A stretch of 35,226 nucleotides of DNA from Prevotella sp. (GCA_017557405.1 JAFYYV010000044.1:1-35226), one strand, 5' to 3'; shown: positions 1-8,590, counted from the stretch's first letter. The notes: generated from the sequence alone by a model not told the origin. Numbers and translations: made by a program.

Positions 1-132
1 AAATCAAACTATGAGCCTAATGGATTGGAGTGCCCACCAGACTCACTTGAAGAAGTTAATCAGATGATGTCTTCGATAGGAAGGGCTTTAATTCAATGGA
101 ATGAAAATCAAGCTGATTATATCAGGGTGTAG
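1..132 (+). CDS. C-terminal end of an unidentified protein (5' truncated by window edge)
   Basis: Frame 1 is open from the first base to a TAG at 130-132 and gives 43 residues ending ...NQADYIRV. The composition is ordinary for a soluble protein (acidic, with a short helix-like DSLEEVNQMMSSIG stretch). No family can be recognised from this fragment. It is kept because the frame is uninterrupted to the edge and is followed by a clear intergenic gap before the next promoter. Confidence 0.55.
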   Translation, partial: KSNYEPNGLECPPDSLEEVNQMMSSIGRALIQWNENQADYIRV

Positions 133-302
133 ATCCTGAGGAAATCATAGTAATATCCACAGGCGAACCAATGAATATCCCATACAAAGGTTAAATACGT
201 TAATTTTGCCTCCTTATTTCTGACATTGTCCAACCCTAAATCCACCTCTCTACCATTTAATGCGTAAGTCGTTGATTATCAATACTTAATATGTTCTCTG
301 GT

Positions 303-310
303 TATATTTG
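303..310 (+). promoter_or_regulatory. Bacteroidetes -7 box upstream of the 349 gene
   Basis: TATATTTG matches the Bacteroidetes -7 consensus TAnnTTTG and lies about 40 bases before the ATG at 349. No good -33 TTTG is seen at the usual 19-21 base spacing. Before the ATG there is an unusually good ribosome site for this phylum (AGGAGG at about 336-341). The rest of 133-302 holds nothing I can identify. Confidence 0.5.
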
Positions 311-348
311 CAACAAAGAATAATAAACAAAAACAGGAGGAAACAACA

Positions 349-1110
349 ATGAAGAAAACATTACTCATTATCATGGCATTGGCAGGGCTGTTCCTGTCGG
401 CATCCGTGTCTGAGGTGATGGCACAGACATACTATTATTACGATATTTATACTGGTAAGAAAACTCCCATAACCCTAAACGAGAACAAGCTCGTTGTCAG
501 TATTCCCAGGGATTATGATGAGATAAGCAAAAGGGTTCGTGCAAATGTTCAGGCTCTGTTTTGGACACAAGACTATATTTTCGAATTCTTTTTTATTACT
601 CGGTCTGACTATGAGAAGCTGACCTCATTGGACTTTTGGGAAGAAGACGCCAAGTCTGTGATAGTAACTCCAAGTTATATTCAAGATGATGACAAGGGAG
701 ATTTCTTCCGGGAGATTTTCGCGCTTCCATACGTGATAATACATCTCAAAAAGGAAGGGGATCTGGACTTGCTGACTCCGTATTTAGAGAAGTATAGGCT
801 CAAAAATGATTGGCAAGGTCCTTGGTCTCCTTTAAGCTGTATTCTGTGTCTCACCCTGGATAGTGAAAAAGGCCCATTGGAAATCGCGAATGAAATGTTT
901 GAAAGTGGAGTTTTTTCGGCATCAGTTCCTGACTTTGCTTATCCCAGTTACGGGAGTGACCCGAACACTGTCCGAAGCATTACCACCACCCAACAGCCAT
1001 CATCCACCTACGATCTGCAAGGCCGCAAGTTGTCAAATTGTAAATGGTCAAATAGTCAAATTAGGAAGGGCATCTACGTGAAGGACGGACGGAAGTTCGT
1101 GGTGAAGTGA
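349..1110 (+). CDS. secreted protein resembling a subtilase N-terminal propeptide, with a C-terminal sorting-like tail
   Basis: This is a 253-residue protein with a signal peptide (MKKTLLIIMALAGLFLSASV..., probably cut after VMAQ). The middle (about residues 120-200: 'LKKEGDLDLLTPYLEKYRL', 'LTLDSEKGPLEIANEMFESG', 'FSASVPDFAYP') resembles the propeptide-like N-terminal region of Bacteroidetes S8 subtilases, where a 'PLE.AN...ESG.F..A.P.F' motif precedes the catalytic domain. No Asp/His/Ser catalytic motifs follow. Instead the chain goes straight to a 'STYDLQGRKL...KGIYVKDGRKFVVK' tail, a common C-terminus of exported Prevotella/Bacteroides proteins. The signal, tail and missing catalytic domain are seen; the propeptide relation is from memory of the family; a role as free inhibitor or chaperone is inference. 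The lipoprotein at 1133 follows by 22 bases and is probably co-transcribed. Confidence 0.75.
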   Translation: MKKTLLIIMALAGLFLSASVSEVMAQTYYYYDIYTGKKTPITLNENKLVVSIPRDYDEISKRVRANVQALFWTQDYIFEFFFITRSDYEKLTSLDFWEEDAKSVIVTPSYIQDDDKGDFFREIFALPYVIIHLKKEGDLDLLTPYLEKYRLKNDWQGPWSPLSCILCLTLDSEKGPLEIANEMFESGVFSASVPDFAYPSYGSDPNTVRSITTTQQPSSTYDLQGRKLSNCKWSNSQIRKGIYVKDGRKFVVK

Positions 1111-1132
1111 TGGAAGAATAAGTAATTAGCCT

Positions 1133-1717
1133 ATGAAGACAAAACTCTTTTTCCTTTCCGCTCTGCTCCTCGCCATGCTGGGAGTCTTCGGGTGTGGTGG
1201 CGATGACGAATGGGAGGAGTATGCCCAAAACCTTGATAAAGAGTTTGAACAGATAGTGGTGGATGAAAGCGATACTTCGGAGGATGTGATAGGTCTGCAT
1301 TTGAATATTCTAAGCTTTTCGGAGAAAGTGTCAACCATTGACCCGGAAACAGCCCCCAAGGTGTTCACAGCGGGAGAGCCTATTACTTTTTCAATTATTG
1401 TTCGCTACCTACATGGGATGAAGAACCCATTCTGGTTCACGGATGAATTCAAGACGGACAGAGAATTTTTCTGCATCTACTCGGAGGAGGGAAAACTGGT
1501 GAAAAGACCAGACAGGAACAAGTTCAAGACCTTCATAGAGCAATCGAATCCCCCTTCATACAATATTTATTATAATTGGGTCGATGACGATTGGAACTCA
1601 CTCCTGCCCGCAGGCGACTATTACACGAAATTCAGCGTGAAATACAACGCGCGCCCAAAGGAAGAAAAGGAACATTGGCGATTGAAAAACTTCGAGGTAC
1701 ATTTCAAAATCAGATAA
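1133..1717 (+). CDS. lipoprotein with an Ig-like/BsuPI-like beta domain
   Basis: This 194-residue protein has a lipoprotein signal with lipobox VFGC (Cys21) followed by GGDDE, an acidic stretch typical of surface-exposed Bacteroidetes lipoproteins. The remaining part is beta-rich ('FTAGEPITFSIIVRYL', 'FFCIYSEEGKLVKR', 'LLPAGDYYTKFSVKY'). The order of 'G-x-I-x-F-x-I', 'F-x-IYS-x-x-G-K' and 'LPAGDY' is reminiscent of the BsuPI-type proteinase inhibitor fold, but the resemblance is weak and a generic Ig-like domain is equally possible. Its first 26 residues match those of the lipoprotein at 11931 at 22 positions, also at DNA level, showing a shared leader. It lies 22 bases after the propeptide-like gene, in the same transcription direction. 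Confidence 0.75.
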   Translation: MKTKLFFLSALLLAMLGVFGCGGDDEWEEYAQNLDKEFEQIVVDESDTSEDVIGLHLNILSFSEKVSTIDPETAPKVFTAGEPITFSIIVRYLHGMKNPFWFTDEFKTDREFFCIYSEEGKLVKRPDRNKFKTFIEQSNPPSYNIYYNWVDDDWNSLLPAGDYYTKFSVKYNARPKEEKEHWRLKNFEVHFKIR

Positions 1718-1905
1718 ATGGATAGTAGTATGTTATTTTTTAATTATTATTTCAAATGTATAGTCATGGCTGATTAATGTAATCTCACCCCTTTTAAACT
1801 AGTTTCCAATCATAAGATTGGCACTTGGTTTTTCTTGATGTCATGGCATCATGGCAGTGGTAGTAACAAATAAATGTAGAGTAACACTAAATAGAATAAA
1901 GGTAT

Positions 1906-3468
1906 ATGGCTAAAAATCAATTATCTATTTTACTAATAGCTGAAGATGTTTCTGAAGATTCTATCATTAAGCAAGATATTGTTCAACCAGAAAGACGAGT
2001 GATTGGGAATGGATTCTTTTATTATAAAGAACCATTTAACTCAACTCCTAAATGGGTAAATAAATTCTTTTGTAATACATTAGAAGATATCGAAGAATTA
2101 AAAACAAGAACTATACAGGCTGTATTCATCGTTCCTTGCCAAGGTCGCTTCTTTGCTATTTGTTTCGGTTATGGAAGGAACTTAATAGACCCAAACGTTA
2201 TTGTTGAGCGCTTTGGAATGAAAGTTGCATTAAATTCAATAGACCCAGAGAATGTTCGGACAATAGATATACATAGTCTTGAATCTGTTCCAAAAACAGA
2301 TAGAATTCAGTCTAGTAAATTATCTGATATTTCAGAATTCGACATTAATTCTGAGCAAGATTTGCTAAGGGCTGTAACTGGGAAATCTATTATTCCAGAA
2401 TTTGGAAAGACTGTAACAGGGGCTGATGCATTAAAATTGTCTGTAGAATTTGATGTTAACAACATTTCCGATTTACTTGCAATTTGTTTACGTCAGTTCG
2501 AATCAACATCATATCGAGAGCGTTTTGAATGGATTGACCATATTATGCCGATAAAAAAAGAAGAGCTAAAAGCTACACTTGATAATCTTCTGATTCAAGA
2601 AATAAACACAAACCAACAAAACGGAAATGTTTGGATGGCCGTTCCTGAAGTAATGAATTGGGATAGTTTACAAGGTTTTCAATATACGCGTCATGGTGAG
2701 TTCCATGATGATATAGAATTATCAGATGTCTTGGCGGAAGTGTTTACAGATGAGGTTGAATTATCTATTAGTCAATTAAAAAATCGATTTATTGAAGCAT
2801 TGAATATAGATAACTCCAAAGTGGGGAAATGGTCTTTGTATAAGTGTATATATGCAGAAATACCATATGATGGTGCTCTTTATTACATAAATAGCGGTCA
2901 ATGGTACGAAATAGAGAACAACTATGTACAAATTGTGGAAGACTTTTACAACAATGCTCATGTTAGTGATATTGAGCTTCCCATATGTCGTGAAAAAGAA
3001 GGAGAATACAATATACGAGTCCAGCATGAATCTAATGGGCAAATACTATCAATGGACACCAAATTAATCTCCTCTGGTGTAATTGGTAATGGAATTGAAG
3101 TATGTGATTTGTATACACGAAATCACCAACTTATTCACATAAAGCGGTATGGCGGTTCATCTGTTTTAAGCCATCTGTTCAATCAAGGATATGTAGCGGC
3201 AAACATGTTAATGCAAAAAGACTTCCGCATTAGATTAAATAAACATGAAGATTTTCAACAATTCGACCATGTTGAAGAAGAAGTGTTTAATCAACGGGAT
3301 TATGAGATCGTCTTTGCCGTGTTAAGCAAATATGAAGAAAATCCTCCTCACATTCCTTTCTTTAGCAAAATTACATTTAAACATGTCGCAAGCTCTTTAA
3401 ATAATTTGGGCTATAAGGTTTCCGTAAAATCAATTAAAGATGAGTATGTTCCCCAACAAAGGCAATAA
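1906..3468 (+). CDS. TIGR04141-type sporadically distributed protein (DUF6119 family)
   Basis: This 520-residue cytoplasmic protein has no signal peptide or membrane segment. The N-terminus ('QLSILLIAEDVSEDSIIK', then 'FYYKEPFNSTPKWVNKFF'), the 'AVFIVPCQGRFFAICFGYGRNLI' block at about residues 75-97, and the C-terminus ('YEIVFAVLSK...PHIPFFSKITFKHVASSL...YKVSVKSI') fit the TIGR04141 family of sporadically distributed proteins. The length is close to the family norm. The biochemical function is not established to my knowledge. The gene is visibly more AT-rich than the lipoprotein before it and stands alone between non-coding gaps, as expected for horizontally acquired cargo. A defence-related role is inference from that setting only. 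Confidence 0.8.
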   Translation: MAKNQLSILLIAEDVSEDSIIKQDIVQPERRVIGNGFFYYKEPFNSTPKWVNKFFCNTLEDIEELKTRTIQAVFIVPCQGRFFAICFGYGRNLIDPNVIVERFGMKVALNSIDPENVRTIDIHSLESVPKTDRIQSSKLSDISEFDINSEQDLLRAVTGKSIIPEFGKTVTGADALKLSVEFDVNNISDLLAICLRQFESTSYRERFEWIDHIMPIKKEELKATLDNLLIQEINTNQQNGNVWMAVPEVMNWDSLQGFQYTRHGEFHDDIELSDVLAEVFTDEVELSISQLKNRFIEALNIDNSKVGKWSLYKCIYAEIPYDGALYYINSGQWYEIENNYVQIVEDFYNNAHVSDIELPICREKEGEYNIRVQHESNGQILSMDTKLISSGVIGNGIEVCDLYTRNHQLIHIKRYGGSSVLSHLFNQGYVAANMLMQKDFRIRLNKHEDFQQFDHVEEEVFNQRDYEIVFAVLSKYEENPPHIPFFSKITFKHVASSLNNLGYKVSVKSIKDEYVPQQRQ

Positions 3469-3710
3469 CTTATATATACAAATTAACGAATTTGATATTA
3501 TTGTTACTCTTTGAAATCATGTTTCTCATCCGTTTAACCCAGAATTATTGTGATAAACTGAAAAAACATATCAACTAAGGATTGCTGAAATAAGTGGATG
3601 TCATCCTTTTGTATTAAGACGCCCTCCAGTCCCTCTCGCTTCTTTGTTTATTCCTCACTATCTATCCCCTCATGTTTTATCATTTCCCTAGAAACTCGGA
3701 GATGAAAAGC

Positions 3711-3743
3711 AAAAAGACCGCAAAACTAATAGAAACCGCAGTC
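3711..3743 (-). terminator. possible intrinsic terminator of the DUF2971 gene
   Basis: On the minus strand, an 8-pair stem with G-T wobbles (GACTGCGG / TTGCGGTC, plus-strand 3716-3743) is followed by five T residues. It sits 25 bases after the stop of the minus-strand DUF2971 gene. The stem is imperfect, so confidence is moderate. The remaining gap 3469-3710 shows no gene. Confidence 0.4.
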
Positions 3744-3767
3744 GTAGTTATAAGCGTTTTATTTTCT

Positions 3768-4532
3768 TTAACGTTCAATTATTTCTTCCTTTAGTTTAAA
3801 TGCTTTAGAGTCTGTTTTCATTTGGTATATTTTTATCTTTGGGTTCAACTTTCGGGCGGCTTCGATGATTTGCTCTTTCTTATCCGAATCCATCTTGATA
3901 CCCAGAAAAAGCGATTCAAAACAATCACCAGTCAATTGGGGATAATGTCTGACTTCTTTCCAATCTACCAATTCTTCTTTTTTAAATTCTTCTGGAATTT
4001 CACGCCCAGCTCGAACCCAAGCTGGTTCTATAGTAATCAAGCGCACTTCTTTTTCATGGGCCCAGTCTTTTGCTTTGATTGTCAGCAAATCTGTCCAAGA
4101 ATTATAATCCTTGAAATAATCAAGTTTATGGGATATGTCTTTATACTTGACCTCTGCATCGAAAGGAATTACATGTCCATAGAAACCATTCTGCAAGCAT
4201 TTTAAAACGGCTTCCTTATTTAAACCAATGCAGATACCTTTGTGGCCGTTATAATAGGCCCACATCAGCAATGAATCATAAACTTTTGACAAGCTACAAA
4301 TCCATGTGTCGTTTCTATGATTCTCCATACGGTTTTCTCCCATTGAAGAGATGAAGTCTGCAGGAGGCCAGTTGCGTTCATTGGTAGGCGCTTTTGAATA
4401 ATCAAACAAAGCAGGGTGGCAATCAAATGGATCATTAAATTTCGTGGCATTAGTGAACTGAAGATTGCTATTTGTTAGCATCATCAGTCCTCCATTATAG
4501 TCGAGATATTTATATAGAATGGTTGTCCCCAT
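3768..4532 (-). CDS. DUF2971 family protein
   Basis: From the chosen start the protein is 254 residues: MGTTILYKYLDYNGGL... It shows the usual DUF2971 signature in order: 'LYKYLDY' at the start, 'LQFTNATKFNDPFDC', 'WICSLSKVYDSLLMWAYYNGHKGICIGLN', then 'KAKDWAHEKEVRLIT'. Biochemical function is not well established; members are scattered in variable regions. A longer frame begins at 4583, but a well-formed promoter (-7 box 4554-4561) lies inside that extension, so the ATG at 4532 is the real start. The gene stands alone, and its terminator-like hairpin follows the stop. Confidence 0.85.
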   Translation of the reverse strand: MGTTILYKYLDYNGGLMMLTNSNLQFTNATKFNDPFDCHPALFDYSKAPTNERNWPPADFISSMGENRMENHRNDTWICSLSKVYDSLLMWAYYNGHKGICIGLNKEAVLKCLQNGFYGHVIPFDAEVKYKDISHKLDYFKDYNSWTDLLTIKAKDWAHEKEVRLITIEPAWVRAGREIPEEFKKEELVDWKEVRHYPQLTGDCFESLFLGIKMDSDKKEQIIEAARKLNPKIKIYQMKTDSKAFKLKEEIIER

Positions 4533-4553
4533 CGATATTAGGTTTCTTTTTTG

Positions 4554-4584
4554 CAAAGATACGAATATGTAAGAGAAATACAAA
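4554..4584 (-). promoter_or_regulatory. Bacteroidetes promoter of the DUF2971 gene
   Basis: Reading the minus strand, TTTG (4584-4581), 19 bases, then TATCTTTG (4561-4554) matches the -33/-7 consensus exactly. The expected transcription start is near 4547, some 15 bases before the ATG at 4532, giving a very short leader. This decides the start codon of the downstream gene. Confidence 0.85.
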
Positions 4585-4786
4585 GGAAAATCCTTTATTT
4601 CTTTTATTCCCGAGGTGCATCTTCATATTGATTTATGGAATTCTAAACCATTCGATGACAAGGGTGAAATTATGAAAGCATCATATAATTATCTAAAATG
4701 CCCAAAGGTCAGCGACATAGCCTTACTCCGCAATTCTTCCATAGTTTTTCTATTTCCTCTTGGTGTTCCCATTATATACAATCCTC

Positions 4787-6097
4787 TTAATTTTTCAGAC
4801 AGCCTATTGGTATCACCAACACACCATCCTCTGGACGTTTATATGCATAGTCACCGATACCAGTCAACACCATCAGAAAAGAGGGCTTCTTCATTTTGGT
4901 AGTGTCTATCTTATCAGAGAGTTTCTTTAGGCTCTCGGCGCTGTTTTTGATAAGGTCTGCACCGCCTATTTTGATCTCAATCAGCCCGTATGAACCATTC
5001 CTGAGATGAACAACGGCATCGCACTCTAAATTGTTTTTGTCACGATAGTGATATACTTTTCCATCCAGCGACTCTGCATAAACTCGCAGATCCCTGATAG
5101 CGAGTGTCTCAAAGATAAGCCCAAAGGTATTCATGTCATTAATCAAATCCTTAGGCCCTAGGCCCAATGCGGCGGTGGCAATAGACGGATCGATGAAATA
5201 TCGGGTGTCCGAAGTCCTGATGGCTGTTTTGCTCCTCAGATTAGGATTCCAAGCGATAGAATCTTCAATGACGAATATCTCCTTCAAAGCCTTAATATAG
5301 TTATAAATAGTATTCTCTGACATCTGTTCATCGCCATAATTCTTTATGTCAGCTAAAATGGTTCCAGCTGTTGCCTGACTGGCCTGATTACGTGCATACG
5401 ACCGCATTATGCGCATGGTCAATTCTTCATCCCTATCCACATCGTCAACTCTCTTAATGTCATTACTGACAACTGAATCGTAATAGTCAAATGCTTGTGA
5501 AAGGGCTGCCTTTGTGTTTTTTTTCAATACAGCCTTCGGCCATCCTCCACGACAGGTTAGATATGCAAGTCTATCCAAATCGATATGACTTTCTCCATCA
5601 ATTGTCTCCGCATTTTCAAACAATTCTCCCAAACTAACTGTTCCTGTTGAATCCTCTGATTCCCACAATGTCATCGTGCGGAGTTTAAGGCGGGAGATTC
5701 GTCCTGTGCCAGTATGGTGTATTTGTTCCTCTTCAATCAAATTTCCATTCTCATCCTTCTTGGGTTTTGGCGGTACAGCTGAACCCGTCAGTATAAACTG
5801 TCCGTCATCCTCACGCTTATCCACCTCGTTTCTTACCGCATCCCAGAACTGAGGCGCTATCTGCCATTCGTCTATTAATCTTGGGGTGGCACCGGTTAGA
5901 AGCCTAGATATGTTCGTCCGTGCAAGTGCGAGATTCTGACTCAACGTGTCAGGATCCGCCATCGACAATTTACTGCCTGCCTGTTGCGCGGCCAATGTCG
6001 TCTTTCCGCAGTACTTTGGCCCCTCGATAAGAACTGCTCCTGCTGATTCCAATTTTTCAGCAAGCATTTGGTCTGCTATTCTTTTCTTATATTCCAT
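4787..6097 (-). CDS. AAA_14/DUF4143 ATP-binding protein
   Basis: This 436-residue P-loop ATPase has Walker A GPKYCGKTT (residues 26-34), a Walker B-like 'PRLIDEWQIAPQFWDAVR' near residue 75, a sensor-like 'FILTGSAVPP', and a C-terminal DUF4143 domain with a restriction-nuclease-like core ('LECDAVVHLRNGSYGLIEIKIGG', D and E-x-K pattern). This is the standard architecture of the large AAA_14-DUF4143 family, common in Bacteroidales accessory DNA; function is unsettled, and the nuclease-like motif is only a resemblance. I chose the ATG at 6097; a TTG four codons upstream (6109) is also possible. A promoter box lies at 6135-6142 and 23-base direct repeats lie just upstream. The gene appears intact. 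Confidence 0.88.
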   Translation of the reverse strand: MEYKKRIADQMLAEKLESAGAVLIEGPKYCGKTTLAAQQAGSKLSMADPDTLSQNLALARTNISRLLTGATPRLIDEWQIAPQFWDAVRNEVDKREDDGQFILTGSAVPPKPKKDENGNLIEEEQIHHTGTGRISRLKLRTMTLWESEDSTGTVSLGELFENAETIDGESHIDLDRLAYLTCRGGWPKAVLKKNTKAALSQAFDYYDSVVSNDIKRVDDVDRDEELTMRIMRSYARNQASQATAGTILADIKNYGDEQMSENTIYNYIKALKEIFVIEDSIAWNPNLRSKTAIRTSDTRYFIDPSIATAALGLGPKDLINDMNTFGLIFETLAIRDLRVYAESLDGKVYHYRDKNNLECDAVVHLRNGSYGLIEIKIGGADLIKNSAESLKKLSDKIDTTKMKKPSFLMVLTGIGDYAYKRPEDGVLVIPIGCLKN

Positions 6098-6134
6098 ATC
6101 ATAAAACAATCACATTGAACCATATTTTTGGACA

Positions 6135-6168
6135 CAAAGATATAAATTATTTTTCAAATAATTGCAAA
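6135..6168 (-). promoter_or_regulatory. promoter of the DUF4143 ATPase gene
   Basis: The minus strand carries TATCTTTG (6142-6135), a perfect -7 match. A TTTG at 6168-6165 is 22 bases upstream, slightly longer than the usual 19-21, so the -33 element is uncertain. The leader to the ATG at 6097 would be about 30 bases. Confidence 0.65.
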
Positions 6169-6183
6169 ATCCATCAAAATAAA

Positions 6184-6252
6184 TGTGGAACTTGGCAGCT
6201 TTTTGATGTGGCACTTGGCGAATATTTGGTGTGGCACTTGGCAGTTTTGTTG
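6184..6252. repeat. three tandem 23-base direct repeats
   Basis: Units start at 6184, 6207 and 6230. Each begins TGTGGMACTTGGC and then diverges in the last ten bases (units 1 and 3 both continue AG..TTT). The array sits 16 bases upstream of the putative -33 element of the minus-strand DUF4143 ATPase gene. The 23-base period is about two helical turns, so protein bound to each unit would lie on nearly the same face. The array does not read as part of a gene on either strand. Confidence 0.75.
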
Positions 6253-6488
6253 TCTGTATAACTATACATATAATCTCATTTTCTTTTGTTTCACTAGTAC
6301 GTTATTTCGCAGAAGTATAGCAAAAGATATGTTTCTTCATATTATTTATGCAACTTTCGTCCTTTTATGCATTAACAAAAAGGCCCGTCACCTTCACTCT
6401 CTGATTTTTTTGACAAAATAGAGACTCTCTCTTGTGCTGTTCCCCAAAGTTTATGTGCATGGATGAATACGGATTCCGAATATTTTTA
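6253..6488. other. intergenic stretch without recognisable gene
   Basis: This is the rest of the 436-base gap between the divergent DUF4143 ATPase and TPR-regulator genes. It is AT-rich at the left and holds a short run of frames without family resemblance. Nothing beyond the repeats and the flanking promoter boxes can be supported. Confidence 0.5.
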
Positions 6489-6496
6489 TATCTTTG
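6489..6496 (+). promoter_or_regulatory. -7 box of the TPR regulator gene
   Basis: TATCTTTG matches TAnnTTTG and lies 38 bases before the ATG at 6534. A longer open frame beginning at 6432 would run through this box, which argues for the downstream ATG that starts a lipoprotein signal. No convincing -33 element. Confidence 0.55.
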
Positions 6497-6533
6497 CAGA
6501 CGAGAACAACCGCAACATGAAAATCATTTGACA

Positions 6534-8428
6534 ATGAAGAAAATCATATTCTTGCTGCTGACCGTCGCCACGCTGCTTGTAGGATGCACCACCCAAACGG
6601 CCCATCACGAGACTATCGAACGGGCCAAGCAACTGATGAACGAGCATCCCGACTCAGCACTTGCCTTGCTCGACAGCCTCCAGCCTTATCAAGGCGCATT
6701 CAGCAAAAGCATGCGCATGGATTTCATGATGCAACGCCTCAACGCACAAAACAAATGCGACACCATCTTCCGCTCCGACTCCATTGCCAAGATTCTCGTG
6801 GATTATTACGCCCATCACGGTACAAGCAATCAGCGGATGCTGGCCAACTATCTCGCTGGACGCGTCTATTACGACATGGGGGAACTGCCCTATGCCTTGC
6901 AATTCTATCAGGATGCGGCTGAGGCAGCCGACACCACCCGTGCCGATTGCGACCTTTCACCCTCTATGCCGTCTATGGGCAAATGGCACAACTTTTCCAT
7001 GCACAATTCCTCCCCGATGACGAGATGAAAGCCTTACGGGCAGCTGAGCAATGCGCATGGAAAGACAATGACACACTCTCTGCCTTAACAGCATACGAAC
7101 TGAGCGTCAGGCCCTATTATCTGAAAAACGAAAAGGACAGCGTTCTCTTTATCTTGAATCATGTGCGCGACTTGTATCTTCGATATGGGTTTCGCGAGAA
7201 TGCCACCCGCGTTCTCTCTCCGATAATCAGCATTTTGATTGATCAGAACAAATATGCTGAAGTGCATGAGCTAATGCAGATTTATGAAAGCGAATCCGGC
7301 TTGTTCAAAGCTGATGGGAACATCATGTCTGGCCGGGAGATGTATTATTATGAGAAAGGTAGATACGCGTTGTTTGAGAACAAGACGGATTCCGCGGTTT
7401 TGTATTTCACTAAATTGCTGAATGCAAAACCGTTTGAGGCTGGCTATAAAGGATTATTGCAAGTCTATGAAAAAAGAAACAAGCCCGACTCCGTTGCAAA
7501 GTATGCTACTCTTTATGCGGCCGCGAACGACTCCTCATACCTTCATGTGAATCAAAATGCAATTCACCAGATTAGTGCCATGTATGATTACAGCCGTCAT
7601 CAGAAGATGGCTGAAAAGGAAAGAGCCAAAGCAGAAAAGGTCAAAAGGGGAAGAATGGCGCTATGGACGGCATTAATAGGATTGATAGTCATTGCTGTCT
7701 TGTTGTATATTTGGCAGAAGAGAAAATACAAAAGAAAGATATTGCATTTGTTGAATGCCTATGAAGCCAATCAAACAGCCCTTTCACATGCAAAGAACGA
7801 AATGCGCCTCATGGCTGTTGATTATGAAACCAACAAGAATGGTTATGAAGAGAAATGCACAAATCTGATGGCTCAAATCGAAAGAGGAAAAGACGAGAAA
7901 GGTGAATTGGAGAATCGTATAGATGATTTGGAAAGCGACCTCCAACAAGCCCGTTTTGAAGCTGATGAATTGAAAGACCAATTCGAGGCGGACATACTAA
8001 AGAAAAGCAAAGAGATAGAGGATTTGCTTAGGGAAACAGAGATGATGAATGAAAAACTAATGGCAATAGACGCTACGAAGATGGAAGAAGACTTCAAAAA
8101 AGACGAAGCATATTTAGTATTTCAAGACAAATGTTCATCCTTGCAAATCAATCATGCTCCGACAGAAATGGAGTGGCGGAGATTGTTGAATGCTTTTCGG
8201 AAGTCTTTTGTCCGTTACCATTCCTTTGTGTACATCAAACACCGTCTGCCAGAGAATCAGTACAGATTATGTGTATTGATAAGATTGGGATTCAGTAACA
8301 AGCAAATGGAGTTCTTGTTGAAGAAAGACGCTGACAAGCTATACAGATTGAAGCGGACAGCCAATTTGAAGATGTTCGGCAAGGATGAGGCGACTACACT
8401 CATTCAAAATCTCACACCTTATTATTAG
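6534..8428 (+). pseudogene. TPR lipoprotein/transmembrane regulator with C-terminal HTH, interrupted by a frameshift
   Basis: Two overlapping frames make one protein of about 630 residues. The first (6534-7028) has a lipoprotein signal (LLVGC, Cys18), then TPR-like helices ('AKQLMNEHPDSALALLDSL', 'NYLAGRVYYDMGELPYALQFYQDAAEAAD'). The second frame (readable from 6947) continues with 'FTLYAVYGQMAQLFHAQF', further TPRs, one membrane helix ('MALWTALIGLIVIAVLLYIW'), a long charged coiled coil, and a C-terminal 'LCVLIRLGFSNKQMEFLLKK.ADKLYRLKRTANLKMF' block like the LuxR-type HTH of Bacteroidetes TPR regulators. Homology passes from frame to frame near 6950-6956, where one missing base would explain the break. 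In the family the TPR part is outside and the HTH inside the cell. Either the gene is dead or there is a sequencing error. The downstream DUF3244-M4 genes are plausible targets. Confidence 0.75.
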
Positions 8429-8520
8429 TTTCAATAGAAAATCAAATGGAAAGAAGAGAATCAGTGAATAATTTTGTTTTTCATTGATATTCAAAGGATT
8501 ATCTCTGTTCTTCCATTGAT

Positions 8521-8542
8521 TTAGGCGGATTTTAGGCGGATT
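8521..8542. repeat. perfect tandem repeat of an 11-base unit
   Basis: TTAGGCGGATT occurs twice head-to-tail (8521-8531 and 8532-8542), ending 16 bases before the -33 element of the DUF3244-M4 promoter. One unit equals one DNA helical turn, so it is a possible activator or repressor site. The candidate regulator is the HTH protein encoded immediately upstream. Confidence 0.7.
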
Positions 8543-8558
8543 GTTTTTTCGATAGAAA

Positions 8559-8590
8559 TTTGGACGGTACATTTCTCTTTCATATTTTTG
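8559..8590 (+). promoter_or_regulatory. Bacteroidetes promoter of the DUF3244-M4 unit
   Basis: TTTG (8559-8562), 20 bases, TATTTTTG (8583-8590): a full -33/-7 match. Transcription would start about 7 bases later, leaving a leader of roughly 28 bases to the ATG at 8625. Confidence 0.8.

Noticed and set aside
1806-1821. small hairpin CCAATC/GATTGG after the 1133 lipoprotein gene
   Set aside because: Six pairs only, with the T-run nine bases away; too weak to call a terminator.
4689-4772. 27-residue minus-strand frame (MGTPRGNRKTM...) just after the DUF4143 ATPase gene
   Set aside because: Too short to support without conservation data; no promoter or known family.
6184-6252. CRISPR-like array
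   Set aside because: Only three units, without spacers of constant length separated by identical repeats, and no cas genes; better seen as a binding-site array.
8461-8510. hairpin after the TPR regulator (ATCAGTGAA / TTCATTGAT)
   Set aside because: Stem of nine pairs with a T-run in the loop rather than after the stem, so not counted as a terminator.
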